Below, piece by piece: positions 8,531 to 15,719 of a stretch of 64,000 nucleotides of DNA. Source of the stretch: Streptomyces paludis (GTDB lineage Bacteria; Actinomycetota; Actinomycetes; Streptomycetales; Streptomycetaceae); NCBI RefSeq assembly GCF_003344965.1, contig NZ_CP031194.1:4154001-4218000 (forward strand), read 5' to 3'. Under the pieces are notes generated by a model. The model was not told the DNA's origin. It saw only the letters and a program-made list of their open reading frames with translations, and did no database searches. Positions within the stretch are counted from its first letter, which is position 1; the number at the start of each line of letters is the position of its first letter. The position numbers were made by a program, and so were the translations under genes.

Positions 8531-8630
8531 GGACGCTAGTCCGTGCGATCCAGTAGCACTAGCTAAAGAAGTCCGTATCACTCGTTAGGGTCAAACACTT
8601 GATACGGAGCCGTCGCAAACGCTAGCGTCC
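8531..8630. promoter_or_regulatory. Dyad-rich, CTAG-rich control region
   Basis: Three inverted repeats are packed into 100 bases. GGACGCTAG (8531) pairs with CTAGCGTCC (8622), TCCGTATCA (8572) pairs with TGATACGGA (8600), and GCTAGT (8535) pairs with ACTAGC (8558). Three CTAG tetramers, normally rare, sit within them. The region is noticeably more AT-rich than its surroundings. It lies upstream of the minus-strand gene at 8227-8466 and also upstream of the plus-strand pair starting at 8813, so it may control both. Confidence 0.6.
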
Positions 8631-8812
8631 TTGTGGCGCGACGCCGGGCCGACTCCTCGTCAGGGGACCCGGCGGCGGCCAACTCCCCTGCACTCTGCGC
8701 CTGTTGGGGAGTGTTATCGACAGGGCCCGGCCCCTCGCCTGCGGCTCGTCACGCCGGCCAAGGGCGGCTGGGGCGGGCCCTGTCTCTCTGTCTCTCTGTC
8801 TGAAGGGATGGC

Positions 8813-9001
8813 ATGACGACGCTCAGCACATTGCCCATGCCGCATCAACTCGTATGTGAGACAACGGCCTTGGAGGACGTTGCATTACCGCCCGGTGGGA
8901 TCTGGAACCTGGTGCCCGCCTCCGTACCCCGGGAGTTTGACGAGCCGACGCCGGAGTTGCTGGCGCGGGTGAGGCTGGGGCTCAGGAGGTGGGTCGCGTG
9001 A
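8813..9001 (+). CDS. Small protein, unrecognised (62 aa)
   Basis: A 62-residue protein of no known family. It has PPGGIWNLVPASVPREFDEP in the middle and a basic amphipathic C-terminal helix (ELLARVRLGLRRWVA). A GAAGGG lies just before the ATG at 8813. Its stop overlaps the GTG of the next gene by 4 bases and the AGGAGG for that gene lies inside it, so the two are translated together. Function unknown. Confidence 0.6.
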   Translation: MTTLSTLPMPHQLVCETTALEDVALPPGGIWNLVPASVPREFDEPTPELLARVRLGLRRWVA

Positions 9002-9231
9002 CGAGGGGCAAGGGGAGTTACGCGCGGCAGCGGTTGTCGCTGCTGATCGCCATGTTCGGAGTGAACGGCGCGTTGGTCATCCCCCGGGACACCCCTCCGC
9101 CCCCCGACCCGGACCCCGGACCCGCACCCAAGCCCGCCCCTCCGGGGCCGGAGCAACCACCGCCCACAACAGACGAGTTGAGCGCCCGCATCGCAGAACG
9201 CAACAAGCGCAGCAGCCGTGGCGGGGTATGA
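8998..9231 (+). CDS. Small proline-rich protein, unrecognised (77 aa)
   Basis: A 77-residue protein. A basic N-terminus (TRGKGSYARQRLSL) is followed by a short hydrophobic stretch (LLIAMFGVNGALVI), a run of Pro-Asp, Pro-Gly and Pro-Ala dipeptides, and a charged end (ELSARIAERNKRSS). It looks like a single-pass or peripheral membrane protein with a proline linker. The GTG at 8998 is set by AGGAGG at 8984 and by the 4-base overlap with the preceding gene. Family and function unknown. Confidence 0.6.
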   Translation: MTRGKGSYARQRLSLLIAMFGVNGALVIPRDTPPPPDPDPGPAPKPAPPGPEQPPPTTDELSARIAERNKRSSRGGV

Positions 9232-9310
9232 ACGGCGATGTGGGCTCAGCCCGGTAAACGGACCTGTTCAGGACTGCTCCGGCGCCGTGATCACAGCAGC
9301 CACTGAGTGA

Positions 9311-9736
9311 TCATTCCACTGCTTCGGGTTCACCCTGCTCGAACGCGATGCGGCAGCGTTCCACCTGGTCAGCCACCAGCTCCATGAACCATTGCATGAT
9401 CGCGTAGGGGATGACGTGCTCGTCAGGGCTATAGGTGCGAACGGTCGGCTCCAGATCAGGGTCCTGATCGGGGATGAGTGCCACCAGGAAGGCCGGACCG
9501 GGCAGATGGGCCGCCGCGTTGGGCGTCTCAGGCCGCGCGGCTGGCGCAGGCACAGCCTCGCTCAGCTCCACAGCCCAGGAATCGTCGGGCAAGGCGTAGT
9601 GGAACTGGATGGCGTAGTGACGACCTGCATGTTCTCTTAGCTCTGCTGGCATGACGGCAGGCTGCCACAGCATGCGGTCAAGGGCCCGGGGATATCGACC
9701 GAGGCCCAGCCGCTGGGAAGAAGTCCCGCTGGTCAC
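9311..9736 (-). CDS. Hypothetical cytosolic protein (141 aa)
   Basis: A 141-residue protein with ordinary Streptomyces codon use and a foldable sequence: LRYP-like N-terminus, REHAGRHYAIQFHYALPDDSWAVELSE, and an amphipathic helix YAIMQWFMELVADQVERCRIAFEQGE. No family is recognised and no membrane segment or signal is present. The GTG at 9736 gives the longest frame but has no good ribosome site, so an internal ATG (MLWQP, about residue 22) is an alternative. It borders the repeat region that follows. Confidence 0.55.
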   Translation of the reverse strand: MTSGTSSQRLGLGRYPRALDRMLWQPAVMPAELREHAGRHYAIQFHYALPDDSWAVELSEAVPAPAARPETPNAAAHLPGPAFLVALIPDQDPDLEPTVRTYSPDEHVIPYAIMQWFMELVADQVERCRIAFEQGEPEAVE

Positions 9737-9799
9737 CGTGGAGTTGCTGTCTGCGGGTCAGAGCGGAACTCTGTCGGGGGTGTGCCGGTGGCGGGGGTT

Positions 9800-10065
9800 G
9801 TTGGGCGTGGGGCCGCCCCTCCAGCCTTTGAGTGTCGCGCTTCCGGGCCGGGAGTCAAGGGCGCTCCTAAAGTCGCGTCGGCTTCGCCGATTGCGCTGCG
9901 CTCCACCCTTGACACCCGTCCCTCCAGCGCAAGTGCAGGTGCGGGAGGGGCGGCCGGGGGGAAGGGGGGCCCAGGAGGTGGCACCGTACTGCCACTCGGC
10001 TCAGGGGCTGGCGGGCCGGTGGGCCCTGCGGGGCTGCGAGGCAGAGGAATGGGGTGACTCGGCCC
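9800..10065 (+). repeat. Dispersed repeat, copy 1
   Basis: About 265 bases that recur in inverted orientation at 11155-11435 and more diverged at 37857-38257. Shared landmarks in order are CCGCCCCTCC, GAGTGTCGCG, GGGCGCTCCT, GTCGCGTCGGC, CCCTTGACACC, GGGGCGGCCGGGGGG, and a block reading ACTGCCACTCGGCTCAGGGGCTGG. By eye this copy and the one at 11155 agree at well over three quarters of positions. No open frame is conserved between copies. It is likely a non-autonomous mobile or hairpin-type intergenic repeat. Confidence 0.8.
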
Positions 10066-10069
10066 CGGT

Positions 10070-10227
10070 CCGGGGCACCTTCACGCAGTCCATGACCTCA
10101 TCAAGCACGGTGCAATCGTTGACGTTGCCGGGCGGTGACGACGACGGCCAGGGGCAGGCCACGGCCATCGCAGGCGAGATGGACCTTGGTGGTCAGCCCT
10201 CCGCGGGACCGGCCGAGTGCCTGGCCA
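10070..10227 (-). pseudogene. IS5-type transposase fragment, frameshifted
   Basis: On the minus strand the piece GQALGRSRGGLTTKVHLACDG with RGLPLAVVVT, then after a frame shift PGNVNDCTVLDEVM and DCVKVPR, matches the middle of IS5-family DDE transposases (SRGGLTTKIHLACDGRGRP and GNxxDC patterns). Only about 50 residues survive, the frame is broken, and no terminal repeats or target duplications can be assigned. It abuts repeat copy 1, so the interval looks like a landing site for mobile DNA. Confidence 0.75.
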
Positions 10228-10327
10228 GCGGCGCTATTTGCTCGCACGCCGAATCCGTCAGCTCACCAAGACCCACCACAAGATCACTTATCCGACAGGT
10301 CCTAGGGATCCGGCCAACGGCTTCGGG

Positions 10328-10774
10328 TCAGGTCCGCTTGCGGTTCGCGATCTCGTCAGAGAGCTGCTGCACATGGGCGGGGTCCGCGTCCCGGGCAAGG
10401 GCGACGTAGTGGTCCATGACGGCCGGCCGGTAGCGCACGGGCAACGTCTGTCCTGGGGCGAGTCGGGTGAGTTCGGTGATCGTGAGGGTTTCGTCCGCGA
10501 TACCGCGGAACGAGATGCCACCGGCGGTCTCCACGTCGAGCATCAGGACCACGCGTGGATTGCTGTTGACCTCCCGCCATTCGACGAGCACGCCGAGCGC
10601 AAGCGCCCCCGTACGCAGTTCCGCATTGCGCTTCCGTGCATCACTGCTCAGGAGCGGGTTCGGGGCGACGCCCGGGAAGTCGGGCCCGACGCCGAGCGAT
10701 TCCCGACTCAGGTCGGGCCTGAGCTGCGCCATCAGATCGTTCAGATCGGTGAGCTTCTTCTTCCAACCGAACAT
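10328..10774 (-). CDS. Hypothetical protein (148 aa)
   Basis: A 148-residue cytosolic protein. It begins MFGWKKKLTDLNDLMAQLRPDLSRE, has a beta-rich core (NPRVVLMLDVETAGGISFRGIADETLTI, with LTRLAPGQTLPVRYRP) and ends in a helix with basic residues (VQQLSDEIANRKRT). The ATG at 10774 follows GAGGGAGGGG and is well supported. The core pattern of a bulk property followed by PGQTLPVRYRP resembles Streptomyces proteins of unknown function in which a beta-barrel reads a value and a limit. I do not recognise a named family. Confidence 0.75.
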   Translation of the reverse strand: MFGWKKKLTDLNDLMAQLRPDLSRESLGVGPDFPGVAPNPLLSSDARKRNAELRTGALALGVLVEWREVNSNPRVVLMLDVETAGGISFRGIADETLTITELTRLAPGQTLPVRYRPAVMDHYVALARDADPAHVQQLSDEIANRKRT

Positions 10775-10929
10775 CCTGACCCCTCCCTCACACCAGTGCC
10801 GGAATCTCGACCGGGTGCTTCGCCCCCACCGCGAGTGTACGGCGCGGCCATTCCCGACCACCGTCGCATCGCCCCGTCCCGATGTCGCGCTGTGGCGCCC
10901 GGAAGGCGGACGGTTTCCGCGGCCCGGCC

Positions 10930-11570
10930 GGGTCTGCGGGCCGGACACCCCGCCCACATGTCCCATATGAGATAGTTTGGCGGCCTGTTGGAGGTCTCCT
11001 CGGGCGGCACATGTGTCCTCAGGTGCGTTAGCGGCCCTCCTAGACGCATGGACGGCCTTCAAGGGCCCACTTGTCGCCACCCGCGTCCCAGTAACCCCAC
11101 AACCCACACCACGGTGACCAGCGGGGCTTGTGTCTCAGCAAACAGCGGACCGTCAGCCGCCGAGACGGGGCCGAGTCACCCCACTCCTCTGCCGCGCAGC
11201 CCCGCAGGGCCCACCGGCCTGCCAGCCCCTGAGCCGAGTGGCAGTACGGCGCCACCCCTTGGGCCCCCTCCCCCCGGCCGCCCCCCCCTCATCCGCACTT
11301 GCGACTCCGGGGGAGGTGTCAAGGGCGGAGCGCAGCGGAGTCGGCGTAGCCGACGCGACGAAGGAGCGCCCTTTACTCCTCCCCCGGAGGCGCGACACTG
11401 AAGGGAGGAGGGGCGGCCCAGCGCCCAGCATCTCGCTCCCGGCCCGCCCCGGTTACCTCTTGGTACTGACCCGCACCCGACAACCCCACGGCGCCCAGCG
11501 GGGCGCGAGTCTCAACCAGCAGGCGGCCGTCAGCCGCCGAACCGACCCCCGCAGCCCCATTCAAGAGGGC
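10930..11570. repeat. Mosaic of dispersed repeat copies (copy 2 and flanks)
   Basis: There is no gene in the kilobase 10775-11791. It holds three repeat parts. Bases 10965-11058 match the other half of the 37.9-kb copy (TTTGGCGGCCTGTT, CATGTGTCCT, GGTGCGT landmarks). Bases 11155-11435 are the inverted counterpart of 9800-10065. Bases 11060-11170 and 11440-11560 are partial direct repeats of each other (both with ACCCCAC, CAGCGGGGC and CGTCAGCCGCCGA). The element has therefore been duplicated, inverted and rearranged here. Confidence 0.7.
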
Positions 11571-11640
11571 GAGCCCCGCAGGGCCCGCCCGCCGGCAGCC
11601 GCCCACTGGCCGATGGCCGCCGCCCTCTGCTGGGTCAACA

Positions 11641-11680
11641 GAACCGCCCTCGACCTGCGGAAACAGGTCGAGGGCGGTTC
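11641..11680 (-). terminator. 17-bp-stem hairpin
   Basis: Perfect 17-base arms (GAACCGCCCTCGACCTG and its complement) around a CGGAAA loop. It lies 110 bases downstream of the minus-strand secreted repeat protein and is the obvious terminator for it. Confidence 0.85.
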
Positions 11681-11791
11681 TCTGCGTCCGTCTGTGCGAC
11701 ACCGGCCCCGGGGTGACCGGGGCGGGGCCGGACCGGCCGCTGATGGAGCGACCGGGCCGCCTCGGTTCCCGATGCCTCGGAGCCTGATGCC

Positions 11792-12136
11792 TCAGTTCCC
11801 GATGCCGGAGCTGCCCAGGCCGGAGTTGCCGATGCCGTGGCTGCCGAGGCCGGTGTTGGCGATGCCGGCGGTGCCGAGGCCCCAGTTGGCGATGCCTGCG
11901 TTGCCCAGACCCCAGTTGGCGATGCCCGCGTTGCCGAGGCCGTCGTTGAGGGCGCCGGCGTTGCCGATGCCGTAGTTCAGGGCGCCCGCGTTGCCGACAC
12001 CCGAGTTTCCGAAGCCCGAGCTGCCCACGCTGTGACCCGGCTCCGTGTCGTGGGCGCCGGCTGCGCCGGCACCGTAGAGGGCGAGGGCCGCCGTGGCGCC
12101 CAGTGTGGCCGTCGCGCGGAGAAGAGTGGAACGCAT
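11792..12136 (-). CDS. Secreted Gly/Asn-rich repeat protein
   Basis: A 114-residue protein. A clear Sec signal peptide (about residues 1-28, LLRATATLGATAALALYGAGAAGA) is followed by about eight degenerate 10-residue repeats of the form NAGxxNxGxG (NAGALNYGIG, NAGALNDGLG, NAGIANWGLG twice). The pattern resembles mycobacterial MPTR-type NxGxGNxG repeats and predicts a narrow beta-helix or amyloid-prone surface protein. The ATG at 12136 follows GGAGG. The repeat pattern continues past the TGA stop (GIRLRGIGNRG would follow), so the gene may be shortened from a longer ancestor. Function unknown, with a surface or matrix role likely. Confidence 0.8.
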   Translation of the reverse strand: MRSTLLRATATLGATAALALYGAGAAGAHDTEPGHSVGSSGFGNSGVGNAGALNYGIGNAGALNDGLGNAGIANWGLGNAGIANWGLGTAGIANTGLGSHGIGNSGLGSSGIGN

Positions 12137-12265
12137 CGTTGCATACCTCCTATTTAGGGGTTATTTGCTCCATATCTCTAGCACGCCGGTATGCCGGTAC
12201 GCGGGATACGCGGGGCGGCGTCCGAAGTCGCCGTGTCGCCCTGGGGTCCTTCCGGTGTACGGCCG

Positions 12266-12308
12266 AATGTAAAGTCTGCTTGACGGTCAAATGTAAAGCA
12301 CGCTTGAC
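12266..12308 (+). promoter_or_regulatory. Two 19-bp direct repeats before the membrane/XRE pair
   Basis: AATGTAAAGTCTGCTTGAC (12266) and AATGTAAAGCACGCTTGAC (12290) are direct repeats with a 24-base period and only three mismatches. The second ends two bases before the first start codon (12311). The AT-rich, strand-asymmetric TGTAAAG/CTTGAC motif looks like the operator of the XRE regulator in the same operon, overlapping the promoter. Confidence 0.65.
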
Positions 12309-12310
12309 TC

Positions 12311-12760
12311 ATGGTCATGTCGAACACGCGCAGCATTGCAGCGAGCGGCCAGAAGGCCCCGGCCGGTGTCTACGTCCTCATGTCCGTGGTGGGAGTGGGC
12401 TTGGCGATGGCAGTCGGGGCCGTGGCGGCGCTGTTCCGAGGGGAGGGTGGAGCGCTCGTCTTCGGGGTCTTCGCGGCTGCGGCGCTGGGGCCGTGTCTGT
12501 CCCTGTCGTGGCTCGTCCTCGTCTCTCGCCGTACGGTCACGCCCGACCGCCATGCCGAGGAGAACATCGAACGCCTCTGGCTCACGAACGCCACCAGCGG
12601 GGCATGCACCGACACCTGCGCGGCCTGCGGCATCGCGCTTGCCGCCGTCGCCGTCACGGGGCTGGACCTCAGCGGCAGCGTGGCGCTGGGCGGAGTCCTC
12701 GTGCTCATGCTGGTCGATACGGCGGTCCGCTACCTCGTTGAGAAGCGGCGGAGCTGCTGA
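12311..12760 (+). CDS. Four-helix membrane protein paired with an XRE regulator
   Basis: A 149-residue protein with four hydrophobic helices (about residues 20-42, 47-70, 98-118 and 122-140) and a Cys-containing loop (GACTDTCAACG). It is co-transcribed with the small XRE gene, whose ATG overlaps its TGA by one base. Such membrane-protein/XRE pairs recur across Gram-positive bacteria, and many are autoregulated. The ATG at 12317 is an equally possible start. There is no clear ribosome site, and the transcript may be nearly leaderless. Function unknown, with signal sensing or sequestration of the regulator possible. Confidence 0.75.
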   Translation: MVMSNTRSIAASGQKAPAGVYVLMSVVGVGLAMAVGAVAALFRGEGGALVFGVFAAAALGPCLSLSWLVLVSRRTVTPDRHAEENIERLWLTNATSGACTDTCAACGIALAAVAVTGLDLSGSVALGGVLVLMLVDTAVRYLVEKRRSC

Positions 12761-12960
12761 TGAGGAACGAACTCGCGGTCCTGCGTTCTGAGCGCGGATG
12801 GTCCCAGGCGCGCCTCGCGGAGGAGCTGGGCGTCTCGCGCCAGACCGTCATCTCCATCGAACGCGAACGCTTCGACCCGAGCCTCCCACTGGCCTTCCGC
12901 ATCGCCCGCGCCTTCGACCGCCCCATCGAGGACGTCTTCCACCCGGACGCCGAAGCGTGA
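12760..12960 (+). CDS. Minimal XRE transcriptional regulator
   Basis: A 66-residue protein consisting only of an XRE helix-turn-helix (LRSERGWSQARLAEELGVSRQTVISIERERFDPSLPLAFRIARAF) and the short tail IEDVFHPDAEA typical of YozG/XRE mini-regulators. It is translationally coupled to the membrane protein by the TGATG overlap. Probably a repressor of its own operon through the 12266 direct repeats. Confidence 0.92.
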   Translation: MRNELAVLRSERGWSQARLAEELGVSRQTVISIERERFDPSLPLAFRIARAFDRPIEDVFHPDAEA

Positions 12961-12976
12961 CGAGCGCGGGAACGGA

Positions 12977-13040
12977 CCGGGGCGGCCCAGCGCTGCACAC
13001 TCGCTCCCGTACACCCCGGTCTACCTCTCGGTACCGTCCT
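12977..13040. repeat. Fragment of the dispersed repeat flank
   Basis: About 60 bases (GGGGCGGCCCAGCG, CTCGCTCCCG, CCCCGGT, ACCTCT and GGTACC landmarks) match 11412-11470. It is a truncated copy of the flank seen beside repeat copy 2. It lies between the end of the small XRE gene and the stop of the large XRE gene. Confidence 0.6.
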
Positions 13041-13077
13041 GGCATCCTGGCTCATGGCGAGGAAGGCAGGGAACCCG

Positions 13078-14496
13078 TCAGGCCGCCACCGCGCCCGTGC
13101 GTACAGCGAACTCGCGCAGGCCGGCCAGGCTGCCCGGCCTGTAGAGGAGATCGGCCGTGAGTGTGCGGATCGCGGGTCGCCTGACCTCTTCGGGCGCGGT
13201 GTGCTCGATGGCTCGTAGCGCGCTGAAAGTGCGGCGTCCGTAGCCCAGTTGGTGCCATACGCGGGCCGTGTCCGTGAGGTAGCGGGCGACCCTTTCCGTG
13301 TTCGCCAACTGTGCGGGCTTGACGCGGCGGACGTACGGAACGGCGTCGTCGGGTGTGCCGAGGACCGTGAGGCTGCTGATCCGGTACATCTGGACATCGG
13401 CAGGACTGGCCGAGATCGTGAAGAGACCTGCGGGTTTTCCGCTCCGATCGACGGGGACGCGGTTGGCGGTCTCCTCCGCCTCCTGGAGCAGGCCGAGCGC
13501 GGTGCTGCGACGACCACCGGACGCGGCCGTGTAGGCGGCGGTCATGAGCAGGCAGGCGCGGGCGGCCAGGGTGTCGGCCTGCGGACCGTTCTTCTCCGCG
13601 ACCAGCGAAGTCGCCGTACGGACCAGGAAGTCGACGGTGGCCGAGCTGCGGCCGGCACGGCGCATGGTGATGGCCAGGACCCGGGCGGCGTCGCTGAGGG
13701 GCCGCGGATCGCCACTGGCCCGCGCCGCGATGAGCGCACGGTCCGCGGTGGCCCAGGCGGCCTCGGAGTGCTGCTTGACGGCGAGTTCGGTGGCCAGCAC
13801 GTAGGCGCGGGCAATGGCGGCCTGGGCGCGCTCCCGCGCGCGGCCGGTGGTGGCGTCCCGGGTCGCCTCGGCCGTGGCGATCAGCGGGGGAAGGGCGTTG
13901 CCGAGGGCGGCGTAGCGGGCGCCGGAGAACATCTCGCGGGCCGTTGTGAGTCCGTCGGCGAGATCGCTCAGGCTCGTCGGTCTGCTGGTGACCGGCTCGA
14001 ACAGCGCCCGTTCCATGGCGGCGGCCGGGTTCTGGGCGGCCGGTTCCGCCGCGGCGGCATCGGAGCCGGCCCCGGCGATCAGACCGGCGCCGAGTCCCAG
14101 CGCCCCAGCCATCAGTTCCCGACGTCGCACATCGTCCTCCAGCTCGGCTTCGGTCACCATAGCGGCCGCCGGCGGCATAGCGGGCGCGTTGCGGCGAGCC
14201 CTGGGATCAGTGCTGCCGCTCTGGTCGGCAAGGCCCAGGAGGGAGTGCGGGATGGCGAGGCCCTCGGCGATCCGTAGCAGGACATCGACGCTCTGAACCT
14301 GGCGCACTCCCCGCTCGATCGCACTGACATCGGACTGGGCGAGCCCGGCGAGGGAGCCCACGAGGGTCTGGCTGGCGCCGGTGTACTGCCGGAAGTGCTT
14401 GATCACGGCGGCGAGGTCGCGCGCTGCGAGGGCTCGTCGCGCCTTCTCGTGATCCCAAAGATCGACGGGAACGACCAGCCGGGAGTGGCTGCGCAC
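13078..14496 (-). CDS. Large XRE regulator divergent from the 14.7-kb operon
   Basis: A 472-residue protein. An N-terminal XRE helix-turn-helix (about residues 25-80, YTGASQTLVGSLAGLAQSDVSAIERG) is followed by a linker and an alpha-helical, TPR-like region to the end, as in many Streptomyces pathway regulators. The GTG at 14496 is chosen for the GAGGGGAG six bases upstream. The longer reading frame above it has no ribosome site. The gene is divergent from the polyproline/biosynthetic operon with about 250 bases between them, so it is the likely pathway-specific regulator. Confidence 0.85.
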   Translation of the reverse strand: MRSHSRLVVPVDLWDHEKARRALAARDLAAVIKHFRQYTGASQTLVGSLAGLAQSDVSAIERGVRQVQSVDVLLRIAEGLAIPHSLLGLADQSGSTDPRARRNAPAMPPAAAMVTEAELEDDVRRRELMAGALGLGAGLIAGAGSDAAAAEPAAQNPAAAMERALFEPVTSRPTSLSDLADGLTTAREMFSGARYAALGNALPPLIATAEATRDATTGRARERAQAAIARAYVLATELAVKQHSEAAWATADRALIAARASGDPRPLSDAARVLAITMRRAGRSSATVDFLVRTATSLVAEKNGPQADTLAARACLLMTAAYTAASGGRRSTALGLLQEAEETANRVPVDRSGKPAGLFTISASPADVQMYRISSLTVLGTPDDAVPYVRRVKPAQLANTERVARYLTDTARVWHQLGYGRRTFSALRAIEHTAPEEVRRPAIRTLTADLLYRPGSLAGLREFAVRTGAVAA

Positions 14497-14749
14497 AGTG
14501 ATCTCCCCTCCGGGGGCGGCGGCATGACCTTGTCTCAGAGTAGGGCCGTCGTGACTCCCTGTCAGGGCAGTGGGTGGGGCGGCGGGGCGCCAGAGGGCCG
14601 TCCTATAGGGCCGTCGGATGGGTTTCACCCACGTGTCCTCCCAGTCTGTGAGTGCACAGAGAACTCCAGAACTCCCCGCACAGCACTCGGCAACCGTCCG
14701 GTTCCCGCAGTTCCGTGCTGGGCTCACCCCTGGTCGAAGGAGTGTTCAC
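14497..14749. promoter_or_regulatory. Divergent control region of the regulator and operon
   Basis: This 253-base region has no gene. It contains two short dyads: TGGGT-TTC-ACCCA near 14620 and CTGTG-AGTG-CACAG near 14648. It ends in the GAAGGAG site for the small peptide gene. The dyads are the best candidate targets of the divergent XRE protein, and no promoter can be assigned with confidence. Confidence 0.4.
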
Positions 14750-14833
14750 ATGCCGCAGCCGCCTTCTCCGCCCCCGCCGCCGCCCCCGCCGGGGCCGCTC
14801 CCGACTCCGCCCCCGCCCGGCGGCGGTGAGTAG
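14750..14833 (+). CDS. 27-residue polyproline peptide (leader or precursor)
   Basis: A tiny open frame encoding MPQPPSPPPPPPPPGPLPTP then PPPGGGE, with 17 prolines including eight in a row, and a TAG stop. GAAGGAG sits seven bases before the ATG, and the next gene starts 49 bases after its stop with its own AAGGAG, so it is placed exactly where a leader or precursor gene would be. Eight consecutive prolines should stall ribosomes unless EF-P acts, so a translational attenuator is one reading. The other is a peptide substrate for the operon's kinase, glycosyltransferase and glutamate ligase (Ser6, Thr19 and the C-terminal GGGE are candidate sites). Neither is proved. Confidence 0.6.
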   Translation: MPQPPSPPPPPPPPGPLPTPPPPGGGE

Positions 14834-14882
14834 GTCCCCGGCCCCGCTGTCTCAAGCGCAGACATCGACAAGGAGAAACCCC

Positions 14883-15719
14883 GTGCAGGGAATCACCGTG
14901 CTCAACCCCGACGAACTGGGGCAGGACCCCGCTGTCGGCATGGATCTGGCCCTCGTGCTGGGCGTGGGGCACCTGGAGATCCGTACGGCCTACGGTTCGA
15001 ACGCCCTCGTCCTGAGCGACGCGCGGCTTCGCGAGATCCGGCGGCTGGCCGACGAACGGGGGCTGCGCGTGGCGGCGCTGGCGTCCCCGCTGTGGAAGTG
15101 GTGCCGTCCCGAGGCTGTGCCCGGCAGGGTCGACAGCTTCGGCTTTCCCACTCAGGTCCCGGCCGACGACCGGGCACGCTGGGTGGACCGCGCGCTCGCC
15201 GTCGCCGGCATCCTGGGCACCGACCGCGTCCGCGTCTTCTCCCACCTGTCCGTGGGCGAGGAGACGGAGACGTTCCGGGACGACCCGCTGCTGACGTACG
15301 CCCTCAAGGCCGCGGAACGGGCCGGGGTGCGGCTGCTGCTGGAGAACGAGCCGGTGTGCACGATCACCGAACCGGCGCAGCTCTTGGAGGTGCTCCGCGA
15401 GCACACCGGGCTGGGACTCTGGCTCGACCTGGGGAATCTGTACGAGGCCGGGCACGGCACGGCGGAAGCCGTCGAAGCCCTCGCCCCGTACGTCGAGTAC
15501 GTCCATGCCAAGGACTACGTGCCGCGCGACGACGGCAGGAAGCGGTTCGTGGCGGCGGGTGACGGCGATGTGCCGTACGCGGACCTGCTTCCCGTCCTGC
15601 ACCGGGTACGGCCGGTGCTGCCGTACGCGCTGGAGACGCACGTACGGGAGACTCCGGGCGAGGCGCTGACGCGTGGCGCGGCCTTCCTGCGCGGCGCCGT
15701 CCCGGGCGGCCTGGCGTGA
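14883..15719 (+). CDS. Xylose-isomerase-like TIM-barrel enzyme
   Basis: A 278-residue metal-dependent TIM barrel of the sugar phosphate isomerase/epimerase (AP_endonuc_2) superfamily. The expected metal ligands are present: Glu154 (LLLENEP), Asp182 (LWLDLGN), His208 (YVHAKD) and Glu251 (ALETH). The same fold includes 3-dehydroshikimate dehydratases of the AsbF/QuiC type and inosose or ketose epimerases. The shikimate dehydrogenase in this operon makes a shikimate-derived substrate worth testing. The GTG at 14883 follows AAGGAG at 14870. Its stop overlaps the next start (GTGA). Confidence 0.88.
   Translation: MQGITVLNPDELGQDPAVGMDLALVLGVGHLEIRTAYGSNALVLSDARLREIRRLADERGLRVAALASPLWKWCRPEAVPGRVDSFGFPTQVPADDRARWVDRALAVAGILGTDRVRVFSHLSVGEETETFRDDPLLTYALKAAERAGVRLLLENEPVCTITEPAQLLEVLREHTGLGLWLDLGNLYEAGHGTAEAVEALAPYVEYVHAKDYVPRDDGRKRFVAAGDGDVPYADLLPVLHRVRPVLPYALETHVRETPGEALTRGAAFLRGAVPGGLA

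Noticed and set aside
9651..10409. Plus-strand frame across repeat copy 1 and the transposase relic
   Set aside because: It crosses repeats whose frame is not conserved between copies and contains the broken transposase on the opposite strand.
11130..11975. Plus-strand frame with a PMPxLP repeat opposite the secreted protein
   Set aside because: The repeat is the antisense reading of the NAGxxNxGxG units. The minus frame has a signal peptide, ribosome site and terminator.
14724..15641. Minus-strand frame opposite the TIM-barrel gene
   Set aside because: It covers the polyproline peptide and the enzyme, shows no domain, and lacks a ribosome site.
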